Under the pieces are notes generated by a model. It made no database searches, was not told the origin of the DNA, and worked only from the letters and a program-made list of their open reading frames with translations. From the NCBI RefSeq assembly GCF_009380215.1, contig NZ_WHUG01000003.1, positions 186,001-250,000 of the forward strand: a DNA stretch of 64,000 bases, in the 5' to 3' direction. Both the position numbers and the translations under genes were made by a program. Position 1 is the first letter of the stretch, and each line of letters starts with the position of its first letter. The DNA comes from Rugamonas aquatica (GTDB lineage Bacteria > Pseudomonadota > Gammaproteobacteria > Burkholderiales > Burkholderiaceae_D). This document shows positions 25,430 through 35,152 of this stretch, one piece after another.

Positions 25430-27067
25430 ATGCGCAACAACCAGCCCGTTACCAACCGTGAAGTCGAAGTCCTGGACGACCAGGCCATCGTTTCCAAGAC
25501 TGACTTAAATGGCAACATTGTCTACGTAAATCCCTACTTCACGCAAATCAGCGGCTACAGCGAGGCGGAACTGCTGGGCGCACCGCAAAACATCGTGCGC
25601 CATCCGGACATGCCGGTCGAAGCCTTTGCCGACCTGTGGAGCTCGATCAAGGGCGGCACGCCGTGGACCGGCATCGTCAAGAACCGCTGCAAGAACGGCG
25701 ACCACTACTGGGTGCGCGCCAACATCACGCCGATCCGCGACAACGGCAAGACCACCGGCTACATGTCGGTGCGGGTCAAGGCCGACCGCCAGCAGATCGC
25801 CAAGGCCGAACAAGCCTACCGCGCGATCCGCGAAGGCGGCCGCCATGGCATCCGCATCAAGAACGGCCAGGTGATCCAGGCCGGCGCCGGTTCGCTGATG
25901 TCGCGCCTGAGCCATGTGTCGCTGGCCATGCGCATCTGGCTGGCCACCAGCGTGGTCAACGTGCTGCAGGTGATCGTCTGCGCCGCCGCGCTGATGAGCG
26001 GCGGCGCCAACAACTACCCGATCTTCTTCGCCACCTTCTTCGGCCTGCTGATTAACGTCTTCCTGTGGTACACGCTGCGGGTGTCGGTGCTGCAGCCGCT
26101 GGGCCGCGCATTGCAAGGCGCGCGCGCCATCGCCGCCGGCGACCTGTCCGGCTCCTTCGACACCGAGGCCACCGATGAAGTAGGCCAGCTGCTGCGCGCG
26201 CTGCAGCAAATGAACAGCAACCTGATCGCCACCATCCGCGATGTTCGCATCAATGTCGAGACCATGGCCGTGGCCACGCGCCAGATCGCCGCCGGCAACG
26301 CCGACCTGTCCGGCCGCACCGAGGCGCAGGCCGCAAGCCTGGAGGAAACCGCATCCAGCGTCGAACAGTTCTCGTCCACCGTCAAGCAGAACGCCGACAA
26401 CTCGGCGCAAGCCAACCAGTTGGCGCAGAACGCTTCCAGCGTCGCGGTGCAGGGCGGCGAGATCGTCGCCGACGTCATCGCCACCATGGACGAGATCAAC
26501 GCCTCGTCGCGCAAGATCGTCGACATCATCGGCCTGATCGAAGGCATCGCCTTCCAGACTAACATCCTGGCGCTGAACGCCGCCGTCGAAGCGGCGCGTG
26601 CCGGCGAACAGGGCCGCGGCTTCGCCGTGGTGGCGGGCGAGGTGCGCAACCTGGCCCAGCGCAGCGCCACCGCCGCCAAGGACATCAAGAACCTGATCGA
26701 TGTCTCGGTCGGCAAGGTCAGCGCCGGCATGGTGCAGGTCGACCGCGCCGGCGCCACGATGAAGGAAGTGGTGGCCTCGGTGCAGCAGGTCACGGCCATC
26801 ATGCACGAAATCTCGGTCGCCTCGCACGAGCAGAGCATCGGCGTCGACCAGGTCAACGCCGCCATCGCCCACATGGACCAGGTCACGCAGCAGAACGCCG
26901 CGCTGGTCGAGGAAGCGGCCGCCGCCACCGCCAGCCTGGCGCTGGAAGCGGGCGGCCTGACGCAGGCGGTCAGCCTGTTCAAGTTCGGCAGCACCAACCC
27001 CGGCGCCGGCGCGCGCAAGCCGCGCCCACTGCGTAGCGCCGCCCCCATGAAACGTCTGGCAGCATGA
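25430..27067 (+). CDS. aer: Aer-like PAS chemoreceptor (aerotaxis transducer)
   Basis: 545 residues from the ATG at 25430 (GGAG upstream). The N-terminal PAS domain is of the FAD-binding Aer type: [60 protein letters not shown]. Hydrophobic segments around residues 160-220 anchor it, then HAMP and a methyl-accepting signalling domain with the hairpin tip [20 protein letters not shown] and [18 protein letters not shown]. No C-terminal NWETF-like tether is seen, as in other Aer proteins. It senses redox or oxygen state and signals to CheA. It has an FNR box upstream and overlaps hemN by ATGA, so it is co-expressed with anaerobic haem synthesis. Confidence 0.92.
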   Translation: MRNNQPVTNREVEVLDDQAIVSKTDLNGNIVYVNPYFTQISGYSEAELLGAPQNIVRHPDMPVEAFADLWSSIKGGTPWTGIVKNRCKNGDHYWVRANITPIRDNGKTTGYMSVRVKADRQQIAKAEQAYRAIREGGRHGIRIKNGQVIQAGAGSLMSRLSHVSLAMRIWLATSVVNVLQVIVCAAALMSGGANNYPIFFATFFGLLINVFLWYTLRVSVLQPLGRALQGARAIAAGDLSGSFDTEATDEVGQLLRALQQMNSNLIATIRDVRINVETMAVATRQIAAGNADLSGRTEAQAASLEETASSVEQFSSTVKQNADNSAQANQLAQNASSVAVQGGEIVADVIATMDEINASSRKIVDIIGLIEGIAFQTNILALNAAVEAARAGEQGRGFAVVAGEVRNLAQRSATAAKDIKNLIDVSVGKVSAGMVQVDRAGATMKEVVASVQQVTAIMHEISVASHEQSIGVDQVNAAIAHMDQVTQQNAALVEEAAAATASLALEAGGLTQAVSLFKFGSTNPGAGARKPRPLRSAAPMKRLAA

Positions 27068-28482
27068 ACATGAATACCGCTTTCCCCGCCGTGGAATTCG
27101 ACGCCGAGATCATCGGAAAACTGAGCCAGTCCGGCCCGCGCTACACGTCCTATCCGACCGCCGACCGCTTCCAGCAGGACTTCGGCTATGGCCAGTTCCT
27201 GGAGGCGGTGGCCGGCCTGCGCATGCGCCGCAGCCAGCGGCCCTTGTCGCTGTACGTGCACATTCCGTTCTGCGACACCATCTGCTACTACTGCGGCTGC
27301 AACAAGATCGTCACCAAGGACCACAGCAAGGCCGCCACCTACCTCGGCTACCTGAAGCAGGAGATCGACATGCAGGGCCGCCTGTTCGCCGGCATGGGCC
27401 AGATCGAACAGCTGCACTTCGGCGGCGGCACGCCGACCTACCTGAGCGACCGCCAGATGGGCGACCTGATGGCGCACCTGCACGAGAACTTCAGCTTCGT
27501 GCCGGACGCGCAGGGCGAATATTCGATCGAGATCGATCCGCGCACCGTCAGCGTCGACCGCGTGTACTCGCTGCGCGCGCAAGGCTTCAACCGCATCAGC
27601 CTGGGCGTGCAGGACTTCGATCCCGAGGTGCAAAAGGCCGTCAACCGCATCCAGCCGGAAGCGGAAACCCGCGCCGTGATGGACGCCGCGCGCGCCGCCG
27701 GCTTCCGCTCGATCAGCATCGACTTGATCTACGGTCTGCCCAAGCAAACCATGGCCAGCATGGAGCAGACGCTGGACAAGGTGATAGACGCCGATCCCGA
27801 CCGCATCGCGCTGTACAACTACGCCCATCTGCCTCACCTGTTCAAACCGCAGCGCCGCATCGCCGACGCCGACCTGCCGACGGCCGCCGTCAAGCTCGAC
27901 CTGCTGGCGCTGTGCATACGCCGCCTGTGCGCGGCCGGCTATGTCTACATCGGCATGGACCATTTCGCCAAGCCGGACGACGAGCTGGCGGTGGCGCAGC
28001 GCCAGGGCCGCTTGCAGCGCAACTTCCAGGGCTATTCGACGCGCGCCGAGGCGGACTTGATTTCGTGCGGCGTGTCGGCCATCAGCGCGGTCGGCGCCAC
28101 CTACAGCCAGAACGAGAAAACGCTGGAAGCCTATTACGAAAAACTCGACGACGGCAAGCTGCCGGTCACGCGCGGCATCAAGCTCGATACCGACGACCTG
28201 CTGCGGCGCATCGTGATTCAAAAACTGATGTGCAATTTCGAATTGTCGATCTCGTCGATCGAACAGGCGTATCCGATCCGCTTCCCGCTGTACTTCGCGG
28301 CCGAGCTGGAAAAGCTCAAGGCCTTCGAGGACGACGGCCTGCTGCAGATCGATCCGCAATGGATCAGCGTGACGCCGAAAGGCCGTCTGCTGATACGCAA
28401 TATCTGCATGGTGTTCGACCGCTACCTGAGCATGCCGCGCGTCGACGGCCCGCAGCCGCTGCGCTACTCGAAAACGATATGA
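27064..28482 (+). CDS. hemN: Oxygen-independent coproporphyrinogen III oxidase
   Basis: 472 residues, full HemN length. Radical-SAM enzyme that decarboxylates coproporphyrinogen III when oxygen is scarce. The cluster motif is in [16 protein letters not shown], with the Cys-x3-Cys-x2-Cys-x-Cys arrangement, preceded by the HemN N-terminal [25 protein letters not shown] and [19 protein letters not shown] follow. It starts by ATGA overlap with the chemoreceptor gene. Haem supply fits the cbb3 oxidase genes that follow. Confidence 0.97.
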   Translation: MNMNTAFPAVEFDAEIIGKLSQSGPRYTSYPTADRFQQDFGYGQFLEAVAGLRMRRSQRPLSLYVHIPFCDTICYYCGCNKIVTKDHSKAATYLGYLKQEIDMQGRLFAGMGQIEQLHFGGGTPTYLSDRQMGDLMAHLHENFSFVPDAQGEYSIEIDPRTVSVDRVYSLRAQGFNRISLGVQDFDPEVQKAVNRIQPEAETRAVMDAARAAGFRSISIDLIYGLPKQTMASMEQTLDKVIDADPDRIALYNYAHLPHLFKPQRRIADADLPTAAVKLDLLALCIRRLCAAGYVYIGMDHFAKPDDELAVAQRQGRLQRNFQGYSTRAEADLISCGVSAISAVGATYSQNEKTLEAYYEKLDDGKLPVTRGIKLDTDDLLRRIVIQKLMCNFELSISSIEQAYPIRFPLYFAAELEKLKAFEDDGLLQIDPQWISVTPKGRLLIRNICMVFDRYLSMPRVDGPQPLRYSKTI

Positions 28483-28489
28483 ACGCATC

Positions 28490-29257
28490 ATGAACCTGCT
28501 TCAGCTACTGCCGGTGATGGTGGTCGGACTGGCCGGCAGCGTGCACTGCATCGGCATGTGCGGCGGCATCGTCGGCGCGCTGTCGGTCGGCACGGCGGCG
28601 CCAGCGCCGATCCGTAGCGTGATACCGATCGCCGCCGCAGCCGTCCCCACCGCCTTGCCGCGCGTGCTGTCGTACAACGCCGGCCGCATCGCCAGCTACA
28701 TGGTGGCCGGCGCGCTGGCGGGCGGCCTGGCCGGCGGCGCGCAAAGCCTGTCGGCGCTGGCCGGCGTGCAGCTGCTGTTCTACTGGATGGCCAACCTGAT
28801 GCTGGTGGCGCTGGGCCTGTACCTGATGAACGCCTGGCGCGGCCTGGCGCTGCTGGAGCAGGGCGGCCGCGTGCTGTGGCAGCGCGCGCAGCCGGCCATC
28901 GCGCCGATGATGAAAACCCTGATGCCGGCACAGCGCCCGCACCAGGCCTTCGCGCTTGGCGCGCTGTGGGGCTGGCTGCCATGCGGCATGGTCTACAGCG
29001 TGCTGCTGACCGCGATGCTGAGCGGATCGGCCGGCGACGGCGCCGCCGTCATGCTGGCCTTCGGCCTGGGCACGCTGCCCATGCTGACCGCGCTGGGCCT
29101 GGCCGGCGCCCGCCTGCAACGCGCGCTGCAGCAGCGCCGCGTGCGCATCGCCTGCGGCCTGCTGGTGCTGGCCTTCGGCGTGCTGGGACTGGCGCGCGCG
29201 GCCGGCGGCATCGCGCCAGACTGGATGGACACCTTATGCCTGACACCACATCAATAA
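28490..29257 (+). CDS. SafE/UreH-like membrane protein of the cco cluster
   Basis: 255 residues with about six membrane helices and the paired motifs VVGLAGSVHCIGMCGGIVGA and FALGALWGWLPCGMVYSVLL, characteristic of the TauE/SafE-annotated group next to cco genes. The Cys residues in HCIGMCGG and the LPCG motif resemble DsbD-type membrane domains, so copper or thiol transport linked to oxidase assembly is plausible. It starts 8 bases after hemN and overlaps ccoI by 22 bases. Function is not proven. Confidence 0.85.
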   Translation: MNLLQLLPVMVVGLAGSVHCIGMCGGIVGALSVGTAAPAPIRSVIPIAAAAVPTALPRVLSYNAGRIASYMVAGALAGGLAGGAQSLSALAGVQLLFYWMANLMLVALGLYLMNAWRGLALLEQGGRVLWQRAQPAIAPMMKTLMPAQRPHQAFALGALWGWLPCGMVYSVLLTAMLSGSAGDGAAVMLAFGLGTLPMLTALGLAGARLQRALQQRRVRIACGLLVLAFGVLGLARAAGGIAPDWMDTLCLTPHQ

Positions 29258-31719
29258 ACCGCCACACGGCGCCGGGCGCGCAAGTGCACGTTTGCTTCCA
29301 CTGCGGCCAGCCGCTGCCGGCCGTCGCCAAGCCCGAATGGCAGGTGCGCATCGACGGCGTCGACCACGCCATGTGCTGCCCCGGCTGCGCGGCGGTGGCG
29401 CAGACCATCGTCGACCTGGGCCAGGCCTCGTACTACCACGAGCGCTCGGCCTTCGCCGCCAGCGCCGAGGGCGCGCAAATGCTGCCGCCGGAACTGCGCC
29501 TGTACGACAACGCCGACCCGCGCTTCGCCCTCGATGAAGACAGCCGCGAAACCACGCTGGCGGTCGAAGGCATACGCTGCGCCGCCTGCGTGTGGCTGAT
29601 CGAACAGCGCCTGGCCAAGCTGCCCGGCGTGCAGAGCGCGCAACTCAACGTCGCCACCGAACGCCTGTACGTGCGCTGGCGCTCGGACGATTGCCAGCCC
29701 GGCGACATCCTGGCCGCGCTGCACGCGATCGGCTACGCCGCCTATCCCTACGACGCCCAGCGCCACGGCGAGCAGCAGCGCCAGGCCGCCAAGACCCTGG
29801 GCCGCCAGTTGTTCGTCGCCGGCCTGTCGATGATGCAGGTGATGATGTACGTCGCCCCGGCCTACCTGGCGGACGACGGCACGCTGGACGACAGCATGGC
29901 CGCGCTGATGCGCTGGGCCAGCCTGCTGCTGACGGCGCCGGCCATCTGCTATTCGGCGTTGCCGTTCTGGCGCGGCGCCTGGGCCAGTCTGCGCGCCTAC
30001 ACGCTGGGCATGGACGTGCCGGTGGCGCTGGGCATCGCGGCCGCTTTCGGCGCCAGCGTGCTGGCCACGGTGCGCGGCCACGGCGAAGTGTATTTCGATT
30101 CGGTGACGATGTTCATCTTCCTGCTGCTGTGCAGCCGCCACCTGGAGCTGCGCGCGCGCCGCAAGGCCGGCGCCGCGCTGGAGCGCTTGCAGCACGCGCT
30201 GCCGGCATCGGCCACGCTGCTCGACGATTATCCGGCCAGCCACGCCGCCACCCTGGTGCCGGCCGCCGCGCTGGCGGTGGGCCAGGTCATCATGGTCAAG
30301 CCCGGCGAAGCGGTGGCGGCCGACTGCGTCATCGTCGACGGCCGCACGCAGCTCGACCTGTCGCTGCTCAGCGGCGAAAGCGCGCCCGTGGCCAAGGACT
30401 GCGGCGACGCGCTGCCGGGCGGCGCCATCAACGCCGGCTCGGTGGTGCTGGCGCGCGTGACCCGCATCGCCCAGGACAGCACCTTGTCCAAGCTGGTCAA
30501 GCTGGTCGACCGCGCCGGCCGCGACAAGCCGCGCATCGCCCAGTGGGCCGACGACGTGGCCGGCTGGTTCGTGCTGGCGCTGCTGCTGTTCGCGCTGGCC
30601 ACCTTCGTGTTCTGGTACTGGATGGACGGCGACAGCGCCACCCGCGCCTGGCCGATCGCCATCGCGGTGCTGGTGGTGTCCTGTCCGTGCGCGCTGTCGC
30701 TGGCGACGCCGACCGCGCTGGCCGCCGCCTCCGACCGCCTGCTGCGGCAAGGCGTGTTAATCACCGGCCCGCAAACGCTGGAGACGCTGCACCGCGCCAC
30801 CCACGTGGTATTCGACAAGACCGGCACGCTGACCTTCGGCCGTCCGGCCTTGCAGCAAACCGTGCAACTGGGCCTGATGCAGGCCGACTTTTGCCTGCAA
30901 GTGGCGGCCGCGCTGGATGCCGGCAGCGGCCACCCGCTGGCGCGCGCCATCGTCGACGCCGCCGCCGCGGCGCAGGGCGGCACACGCGCCGACTGGCAAG
31001 CGACGGCGGTCGATGAAATCGCCGGGCGCGGCATCGAAGGCGTGCTGCACAACCGCCTGTACCGCCTGGGCAGCGCCGGCTTTGTCGCCGAATTGAGCGG
31101 CTCGGCGCCGCCGCACGATGCGGGCGACGGCGTCACGCCGGTCTACCTCGGCGTAGCCGGCCGCTGGCTGGCCTGCTTCCACCTGCGCGACGGCTTGCGG
31201 CCCGATGCGCAAGCCACGGTCGACTACTTCCGCAAGGCCGGCAAGACCGTGGTGCTGCTCAGCGGCGACAACGCCGACCTGGCGCGCCAGGTTGGCGACC
31301 AGCTCGGCATCAGCACCACCGTCGGCGGCTACCTGCCCGATGAGAAACTGGCCTTCGTCAAGCGCCTGCAGCAGACCGGCGCCGTGGTGGCGATGGTCGG
31401 CGATGGCATCAACGACGCCGCCGTGCTGAGCGCGGCCGACGTCTCCTTCGCGATGGGGGCCGGCGCAGCACTGGCGCAAGCCCATGCCGACGCGGTGCTG
31501 CTGTGCGGCCGCCTCGGCGCCGTCGCCGACAGCGCCCGCATGGCGGCGCGCACCATGGGCGTGATCCGCCAGAACCTGGGCTGGGCCAGTGTCTACAACG
31601 CGCTGGCGATCCCGGCGGCGGCGATGGGCTTGCTCAATCCATGGCTGTCCGGCGTGGGCATGGCGCTCAGTTCCGCCGTGGTGGTGGCCAACGCGCTGCG
31701 CCTCAGAAGGGGGAAATGA
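29236..31719 (+). CDS. ccoI: CcoI/FixI copper-transporting P1B ATPase
   Basis: 827 residues from the ATG at 29236, which overlaps the previous gene. The N-terminal metal-binding region has VCFHCGQPLP and CCPGCAAVA, then an HMA domain with GIRCAACVWLIEQRL. Core motifs are the membrane SCPCALSLATP (Cys-Pro-Cys), phosphorylation site VFDKTGTLTFG (Asp526), the SGHPLARAI nucleotide motif and GDGINDAAVLSAADVS. It moves copper out of the cytoplasm to supply the binuclear centre of cbb3 oxidase. It couples to ccoS by an ATGA overlap. Confidence 0.95.
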   Translation: MPDTTSINRHTAPGAQVHVCFHCGQPLPAVAKPEWQVRIDGVDHAMCCPGCAAVAQTIVDLGQASYYHERSAFAASAEGAQMLPPELRLYDNADPRFALDEDSRETTLAVEGIRCAACVWLIEQRLAKLPGVQSAQLNVATERLYVRWRSDDCQPGDILAALHAIGYAAYPYDAQRHGEQQRQAAKTLGRQLFVAGLSMMQVMMYVAPAYLADDGTLDDSMAALMRWASLLLTAPAICYSALPFWRGAWASLRAYTLGMDVPVALGIAAAFGASVLATVRGHGEVYFDSVTMFIFLLLCSRHLELRARRKAGAALERLQHALPASATLLDDYPASHAATLVPAAALAVGQVIMVKPGEAVAADCVIVDGRTQLDLSLLSGESAPVAKDCGDALPGGAINAGSVVLARVTRIAQDSTLSKLVKLVDRAGRDKPRIAQWADDVAGWFVLALLLFALATFVFWYWMDGDSATRAWPIAIAVLVVSCPCALSLATPTALAAASDRLLRQGVLITGPQTLETLHRATHVVFDKTGTLTFGRPALQQTVQLGLMQADFCLQVAAALDAGSGHPLARAIVDAAAAAQGGTRADWQATAVDEIAGRGIEGVLHNRLYRLGSAGFVAELSGSAPPHDAGDGVTPVYLGVAGRWLACFHLRDGLRPDAQATVDYFRKAGKTVVLLSGDNADLARQVGDQLGISTTVGGYLPDEKLAFVKRLQQTGAVVAMVGDGINDAAVLSAADVSFAMGAGAALAQAHADAVLLCGRLGAVADSARMAARTMGVIRQNLGWASVYNALAIPAAAMGLLNPWLSGVGMALSSAVVVANALRLRRGK

Positions 31720-31880
31720 TGGAAGCGCTCTACCTGCTCATTCCGCTCAGCGTGGTGCTGGTGTTTGCCGCGCTGTGGGTGTTCTTCAGCGCCTCCGACA
31801 GCGGCCAGTTCGACGACCTGGTCGGCCCGGCGCTGCGCGTGCTGCAAGACGACGATAGGCCACCGCCGCCACTAGAATAG
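31716..31880 (+). CDS. ccoS: CcoS, cbb3 oxidase maturation protein
   Basis: 54 residues: MMEALYLLIPLSVVLVFAAL then WVFFSASDSGQFDDL, one membrane helix followed by the conserved S-G-Q-F-D-D-L motif of CcoS/FixS. It is required for cofactor insertion in the oxidase in other bacteria. ATG 31716 overlaps the ccoI stop; 31719 is an alternative start. Confidence 0.93.
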   Translation: MMEALYLLIPLSVVLVFAALWVFFSASDSGQFDDLVGPALRVLQDDDRPPPPLE

Positions 31881-31896
31881 TTTGATCTGGGAAATT

Positions 31897-31952
31897 TTGA
31901 TCCACATCAAGGTTTTTTCACTCCCACAAAAGTAACCTTTGATACACATCAT
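31897..31952 (+). promoter_or_regulatory. Tandem FNR boxes before ccoN
   Basis: TTGATCCACATCAA (31897-31910) is a perfect site. A second, TTGATACACATCAT (31939-31952), has one mismatch. Their centres are 42 bases apart. With the first box at -41.5 the predicted transcript starts near 31945, with TAACCT (31933-31938) as -10; the second box would then cover the start. This suggests activation through the first site and damping through the second. It separates ccoS and ccoN transcription. Confidence 0.82.
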
Positions 31953-31977
31953 TAAAGCGTTCTTGGGAGAACTTCAA

Positions 31978-33405
31978 GTGGACCTTGCACAGAACTACAA
32001 CTACAAGATTGTGAAGCAATTCGCAATCGCCACCGTGGTCTGGGGCATCATCGGCATGCTGGTAGGCGTCATTATCGCCGCCCAGCTGGCATGGCCGGCG
32101 TTGAACCTGGACATACCATGGTTGACCTACGGCCGCCTGCGGCCCCTGCACACCAACGCGGTGATTTTCGCGTTCGGTATCTGCGGACTTTTCGCGACGT
32201 CCTATTACGTCGTGCAGCGCACCTGCCAGGTGCGGCTGTTCTCGGACAAGCTGGCCGCCTTCACCTTCTGGGGCTGGCAAGCGGTGATCCTCAGCGCCGT
32301 CGTCACGCTGCCGATGGGCCTGACCCGCGGCAAGGAATACGCCGAGCTGGAATGGCCGATCACGCTGCTGATCGCCGTGGTGTGGATCGCCTACGCGGTG
32401 GTGTTCTTCGGCACGCTGCTGACGCGTAAGGTCAAGCACGTCTACGTCGCCAACTGGTTCTTCGCCGGCTACATCATCGCCGTGACGATCCTGCACGTGG
32501 TCAACGGCGCCAGCATGCCGGCAACCTTGTTCAAATCCTACTCCGCCTACTCCGGCGTGCAGGACGCCATGATCCAGTGGTGGTACGGCCATAACGCGGT
32601 GGGCTTCATCCTGACCGCCGGCTACCTGGGCATGGTCTACTACTTCATCCCGAAACAGGCCGAACGTCCGGTGTACTCGTATCGCCTGTCGATCGTGCAC
32701 TTCTGGGCGCTGATCTTCACCTACATGTGGGCGGGCCCGCACCACCTGCACTACACCGCGCTGCCGGACTGGACGCAATCGATCGGCATGGTGTTCTCGC
32801 TGATCCTGCTGGCGCCAAGCTGGGGCGGCATGATTAACGGCATCATGACGCTGTCGGGCGCCTGGCACAAGCTGCGCACCGACCCTATCCTGAAGTTCAT
32901 GATCGTCTCGCTGTCGTTCTACGGCATGGCCACCTTCGAAGGCCCGATGATGTCGATCAAGACCGTCAACGCACTGTCGCACTACACCGACTGGGGCATC
33001 GCCCACGTCCACGGCGGCGCGCTGGGCTGGGTGGGCTTCATCACCATGGGCTCGATCTACTACCTGCTGCCGCGCCTGGCCGGCCAGCAGAAAATGTACA
33101 GCACCAAGCTGATCGACCTGCACTTCTGGGTCGCCACCATCGGCATCGTGCTGTACATCGCCGCGATGTGGATTGCCGGCGTGATGCAAGGCCTGATGTG
33201 GCGCGCAGTCAATCCGGACGGCACGCTGACCTACACCTTTGTCGAAGGCGTCAAAGCCACCTACCCGTACTACGTGGTGCGCTTCGCCGGCGGCCTGCTG
33301 TACCTGAGCGGCATGTGCGTGATGGGCTACAACACCTGGATGACCTTGCGTAACCGCGAGACCGCCGTGGCGCGCATCCCCGCGCTGACCGCCGGCCACG
33401 CCTGA
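31978..33405 (+). CDS. ccoN: cbb3 cytochrome oxidase subunit I
   Basis: About 475 residues from the GTG at 31978, chosen because GGGAGA lies 7 bases before it and homologues start near [12 protein letters not shown]; the longer frame from TTG 31939 begins inside an FNR box. Twelve membrane helices carry the haem and CuB ligands, visible in [50 protein letters not shown] and [15 protein letters not shown]. This is the catalytic subunit that reduces oxygen at high affinity in the inner membrane. Confidence 0.97.
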   Translation: MDLAQNYNYKIVKQFAIATVVWGIIGMLVGVIIAAQLAWPALNLDIPWLTYGRLRPLHTNAVIFAFGICGLFATSYYVVQRTCQVRLFSDKLAAFTFWGWQAVILSAVVTLPMGLTRGKEYAELEWPITLLIAVVWIAYAVVFFGTLLTRKVKHVYVANWFFAGYIIAVTILHVVNGASMPATLFKSYSAYSGVQDAMIQWWYGHNAVGFILTAGYLGMVYYFIPKQAERPVYSYRLSIVHFWALIFTYMWAGPHHLHYTALPDWTQSIGMVFSLILLAPSWGGMINGIMTLSGAWHKLRTDPILKFMIVSLSFYGMATFEGPMMSIKTVNALSHYTDWGIAHVHGGALGWVGFITMGSIYYLLPRLAGQQKMYSTKLIDLHFWVATIGIVLYIAAMWIAGVMQGLMWRAVNPDGTLTYTFVEGVKATYPYYVVRFAGGLLYLSGMCVMGYNTWMTLRNRETAVARIPALTAGHA

Positions 33406-33419
33406 TATCGGAGCTGAGT

Positions 33420-34034
33420 ATGAAATTTTCACATGACTGGATCGAGAGAAATCCCTGGCTGCTGATCGCGCTGGTGACGCTGGTGGTCAGCGTCGGCGGC
33501 GCCGTCGAGATCGTGCCGCTGTTCTTCCAGAAGTCCACCACCGAGCCGGTGGCGGGCCTGAAGCCTTACTCGCCGCTGCGCCTCGCCGGCCGCGACATCT
33601 ATGTGCGCGAAGGCTGCTACAACTGCCACTCGCAGATGGTGCGTCCGTTCCGCGCCGAGACCGAACGCTACGGCCACTACTCGGTCGCCGGCGAGTTCGT
33701 CTACGACCGGCCGTTCCAGTGGGGTTCCAAGCGCACCGGGCCCGACCTGGCGCGCGTGGGCGGCCGCTACAGCGATGAATGGCACCGCACCCACCTGGCC
33801 AATCCGCGCGACGTGGTGCCGGAATCGAATATGCCGAACTACCCATGGCTGGCGAAGACCTCGCTGGTGCCGGAATCGATCGTGCCGAAGATGAAGGCGC
33901 TCAAGCGCCTGGGCGATCCCTACACCGACGCCGAGATCGCCGCCGCGCCGGAGGAGCTCAAAGACAAGACCGAAGAAGACGCCCTGGTCGCCTACCTGCA
34001 AGGCCTGGGCACATTAATCAAGACGAGGAACTAG
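33420..34034 (+). CDS. ccoO: cbb3 oxidase subunit II, mono-haem cytochrome c
   Basis: 204 residues. An N-terminal membrane anchor ([20 protein letters not shown]) is followed by the haem-c site [15 protein letters not shown] and the family motif [20 protein letters not shown] with a methionine ligand in [12 protein letters not shown]. It passes electrons to CcoN in the periplasm. It lies 14 bases after ccoN. Confidence 0.97.
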   Translation: MKFSHDWIERNPWLLIALVTLVVSVGGAVEIVPLFFQKSTTEPVAGLKPYSPLRLAGRDIYVREGCYNCHSQMVRPFRAETERYGHYSVAGEFVYDRPFQWGSKRTGPDLARVGGRYSDEWHRTHLANPRDVVPESNMPNYPWLAKTSLVPESIVPKMKALKRLGDPYTDAEIAAAPEELKDKTEEDALVAYLQGLGTLIKTRN

Positions 34035-34035
34035 C

Positions 34036-34206
34036 ATGGCTATCGATACCCTGTTTGATCGCGCCAGCAGCGTGATGACGGTGATTTCCTTCATCACATT
34101 CGCCGGCATCCTGTGGTGGGCCTTCATCCACAACAAGGAAGCCGACTTCGCCGCAGCGGCGCAGCTGCCGTTCGACGACGACGAGAAGGAGCACAGCCAT
34201 GGCTGA
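34036..34206 (+). CDS. ccoQ: cbb3 oxidase subunit CcoQ
   Basis: 56 residues, MAIDTLFDRASSVMTVISFI, one membrane helix ending GILWWAFIHNKEADF, then an acidic tail DDDEKEHSHG. This small subunit stabilises the oxidase complex. It starts 1 base after the ccoO stop and overlaps ccoP by 8 bases, keeping the standard N-O-Q-P order. Confidence 0.93.
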   Translation: MAIDTLFDRASSVMTVISFITFAGILWWAFIHNKEADFAAAAQLPFDDDEKEHSHG

Positions 34207-35152
34207 TTTCACCAACGGTTTCTGGGACATGTACATCGTCGTGCTGACCCTGCTCGGCATCATCGGTTGCGGCGTGCTGCTGTTCTCGCAATCGAAGATC
34301 AAGGGCAAGGCCGGCGAAACCACCGGCCACGTGTGGGACGAAGACTTGAGCGAGCTGAACACGCCGATGCCGCGCTGGTGGATGTGGCTGTTCTACATCA
34401 CCATCGTCTTCAGCCTGGGCTACCTGGTGCTGTATCCCGGCCTGGGCAGCTATGCCGGCAAGCTGGGCTGGAAATCCTCGGGCCAGTACCAGGCCGAGCT
34501 GAAGCAGGCCGAGGGCGAGTACGGCCCGCTGTTCGCGCAATACCAGAAGCAGGATTTGAAGAAGGTGGCGGCCGATCCCAAGGCCCACGCCATCGGCGAA
34601 CGCCTGTTCCTGACCTACTGCGCGCAGTGCCACGGCTCCGATGCGCGCGGCAACAAGGGCTTCCCCAACCTGACCGACAAGGACTGGCTGTTCGGCGGCG
34701 CCCCCGAGACCATCAAGGAAACCATCCTGCACGGCCGCACCGGCGTGATGCCGCCTATGGGCGCGGCGCTGGGCTCGGACAAGGATGTGGAAAACGTCGC
34801 CCACTACGTGCTGAGCCTGTCCGGCTCGACCGCCGACCCGATCAAGGCGGTGTTCGGCAAGGACAAGTTCGGTGCCTGCATGGCTTGCCATAGCGCGGGC
34901 GGCACCGGCAACCAGGCCATCGGCGCGCCCAACCTGACCGACAAGATCTGGCTGTTCGGCGGCAGCGCTGAGACCATCATGGAGACCATCCGCAAGGGCC
35001 GTACCACCACCATGCCGGCGTTCGCCGACTTCCTCGGCGACGCCAAGGTGCACGTGCTGGCCGCCTATGTGTGGAGCTTGTCGAACGACGTCAACCATGT
35101 TGAACCCTCACCGGTCGCGGCGGCGACAGAAACCGCCACGGCAGAAAAATGA
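34199..35152 (+). CDS. ccoP: cbb3 oxidase subunit III, di-haem cytochrome c
   Basis: 317 residues. Two N-terminal membrane helices (MYIVVLTLLGIIGCGVLLFS and WWMWLFYITIVFSLGYLVLY) are separated by the signature WDEDLSELNTPMPRWW. Two haem-c sites follow, YCAQCHGSDARG and CMACHSAGGTG, each with LTDK-W-FGG and later Met ligand regions. It is the electron entry subunit. It overlaps ccoG by ATGA. Confidence 0.97.
   Translation: MADFTNGFWDMYIVVLTLLGIIGCGVLLFSQSKIKGKAGETTGHVWDEDLSELNTPMPRWWMWLFYITIVFSLGYLVLYPGLGSYAGKLGWKSSGQYQAELKQAEGEYGPLFAQYQKQDLKKVAADPKAHAIGERLFLTYCAQCHGSDARGNKGFPNLTDKDWLFGGAPETIKETILHGRTGVMPPMGAALGSDKDVENVAHYVLSLSGSTADPIKAVFGKDKFGACMACHSAGGTGNQAIGAPNLTDKIWLFGGSAETIMETIRKGRTTTMPAFADFLGDAKVHVLAAYVWSLSNDVNHVEPSPVAAATETATAEK

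Noticed and set aside
28479..28493. Four-codon frame MNAS at the hemN stop
   Set aside because: Too short and without a ribosome site of its own; the following ATG 28490 is the start of the SafE-like gene.
31939..31977. TTG start for ccoN at 31939
   Set aside because: That codon lies inside the second FNR box and has no ribosome site. GTG 31978 has GGGAGA at proper spacing and matches where homologues begin.
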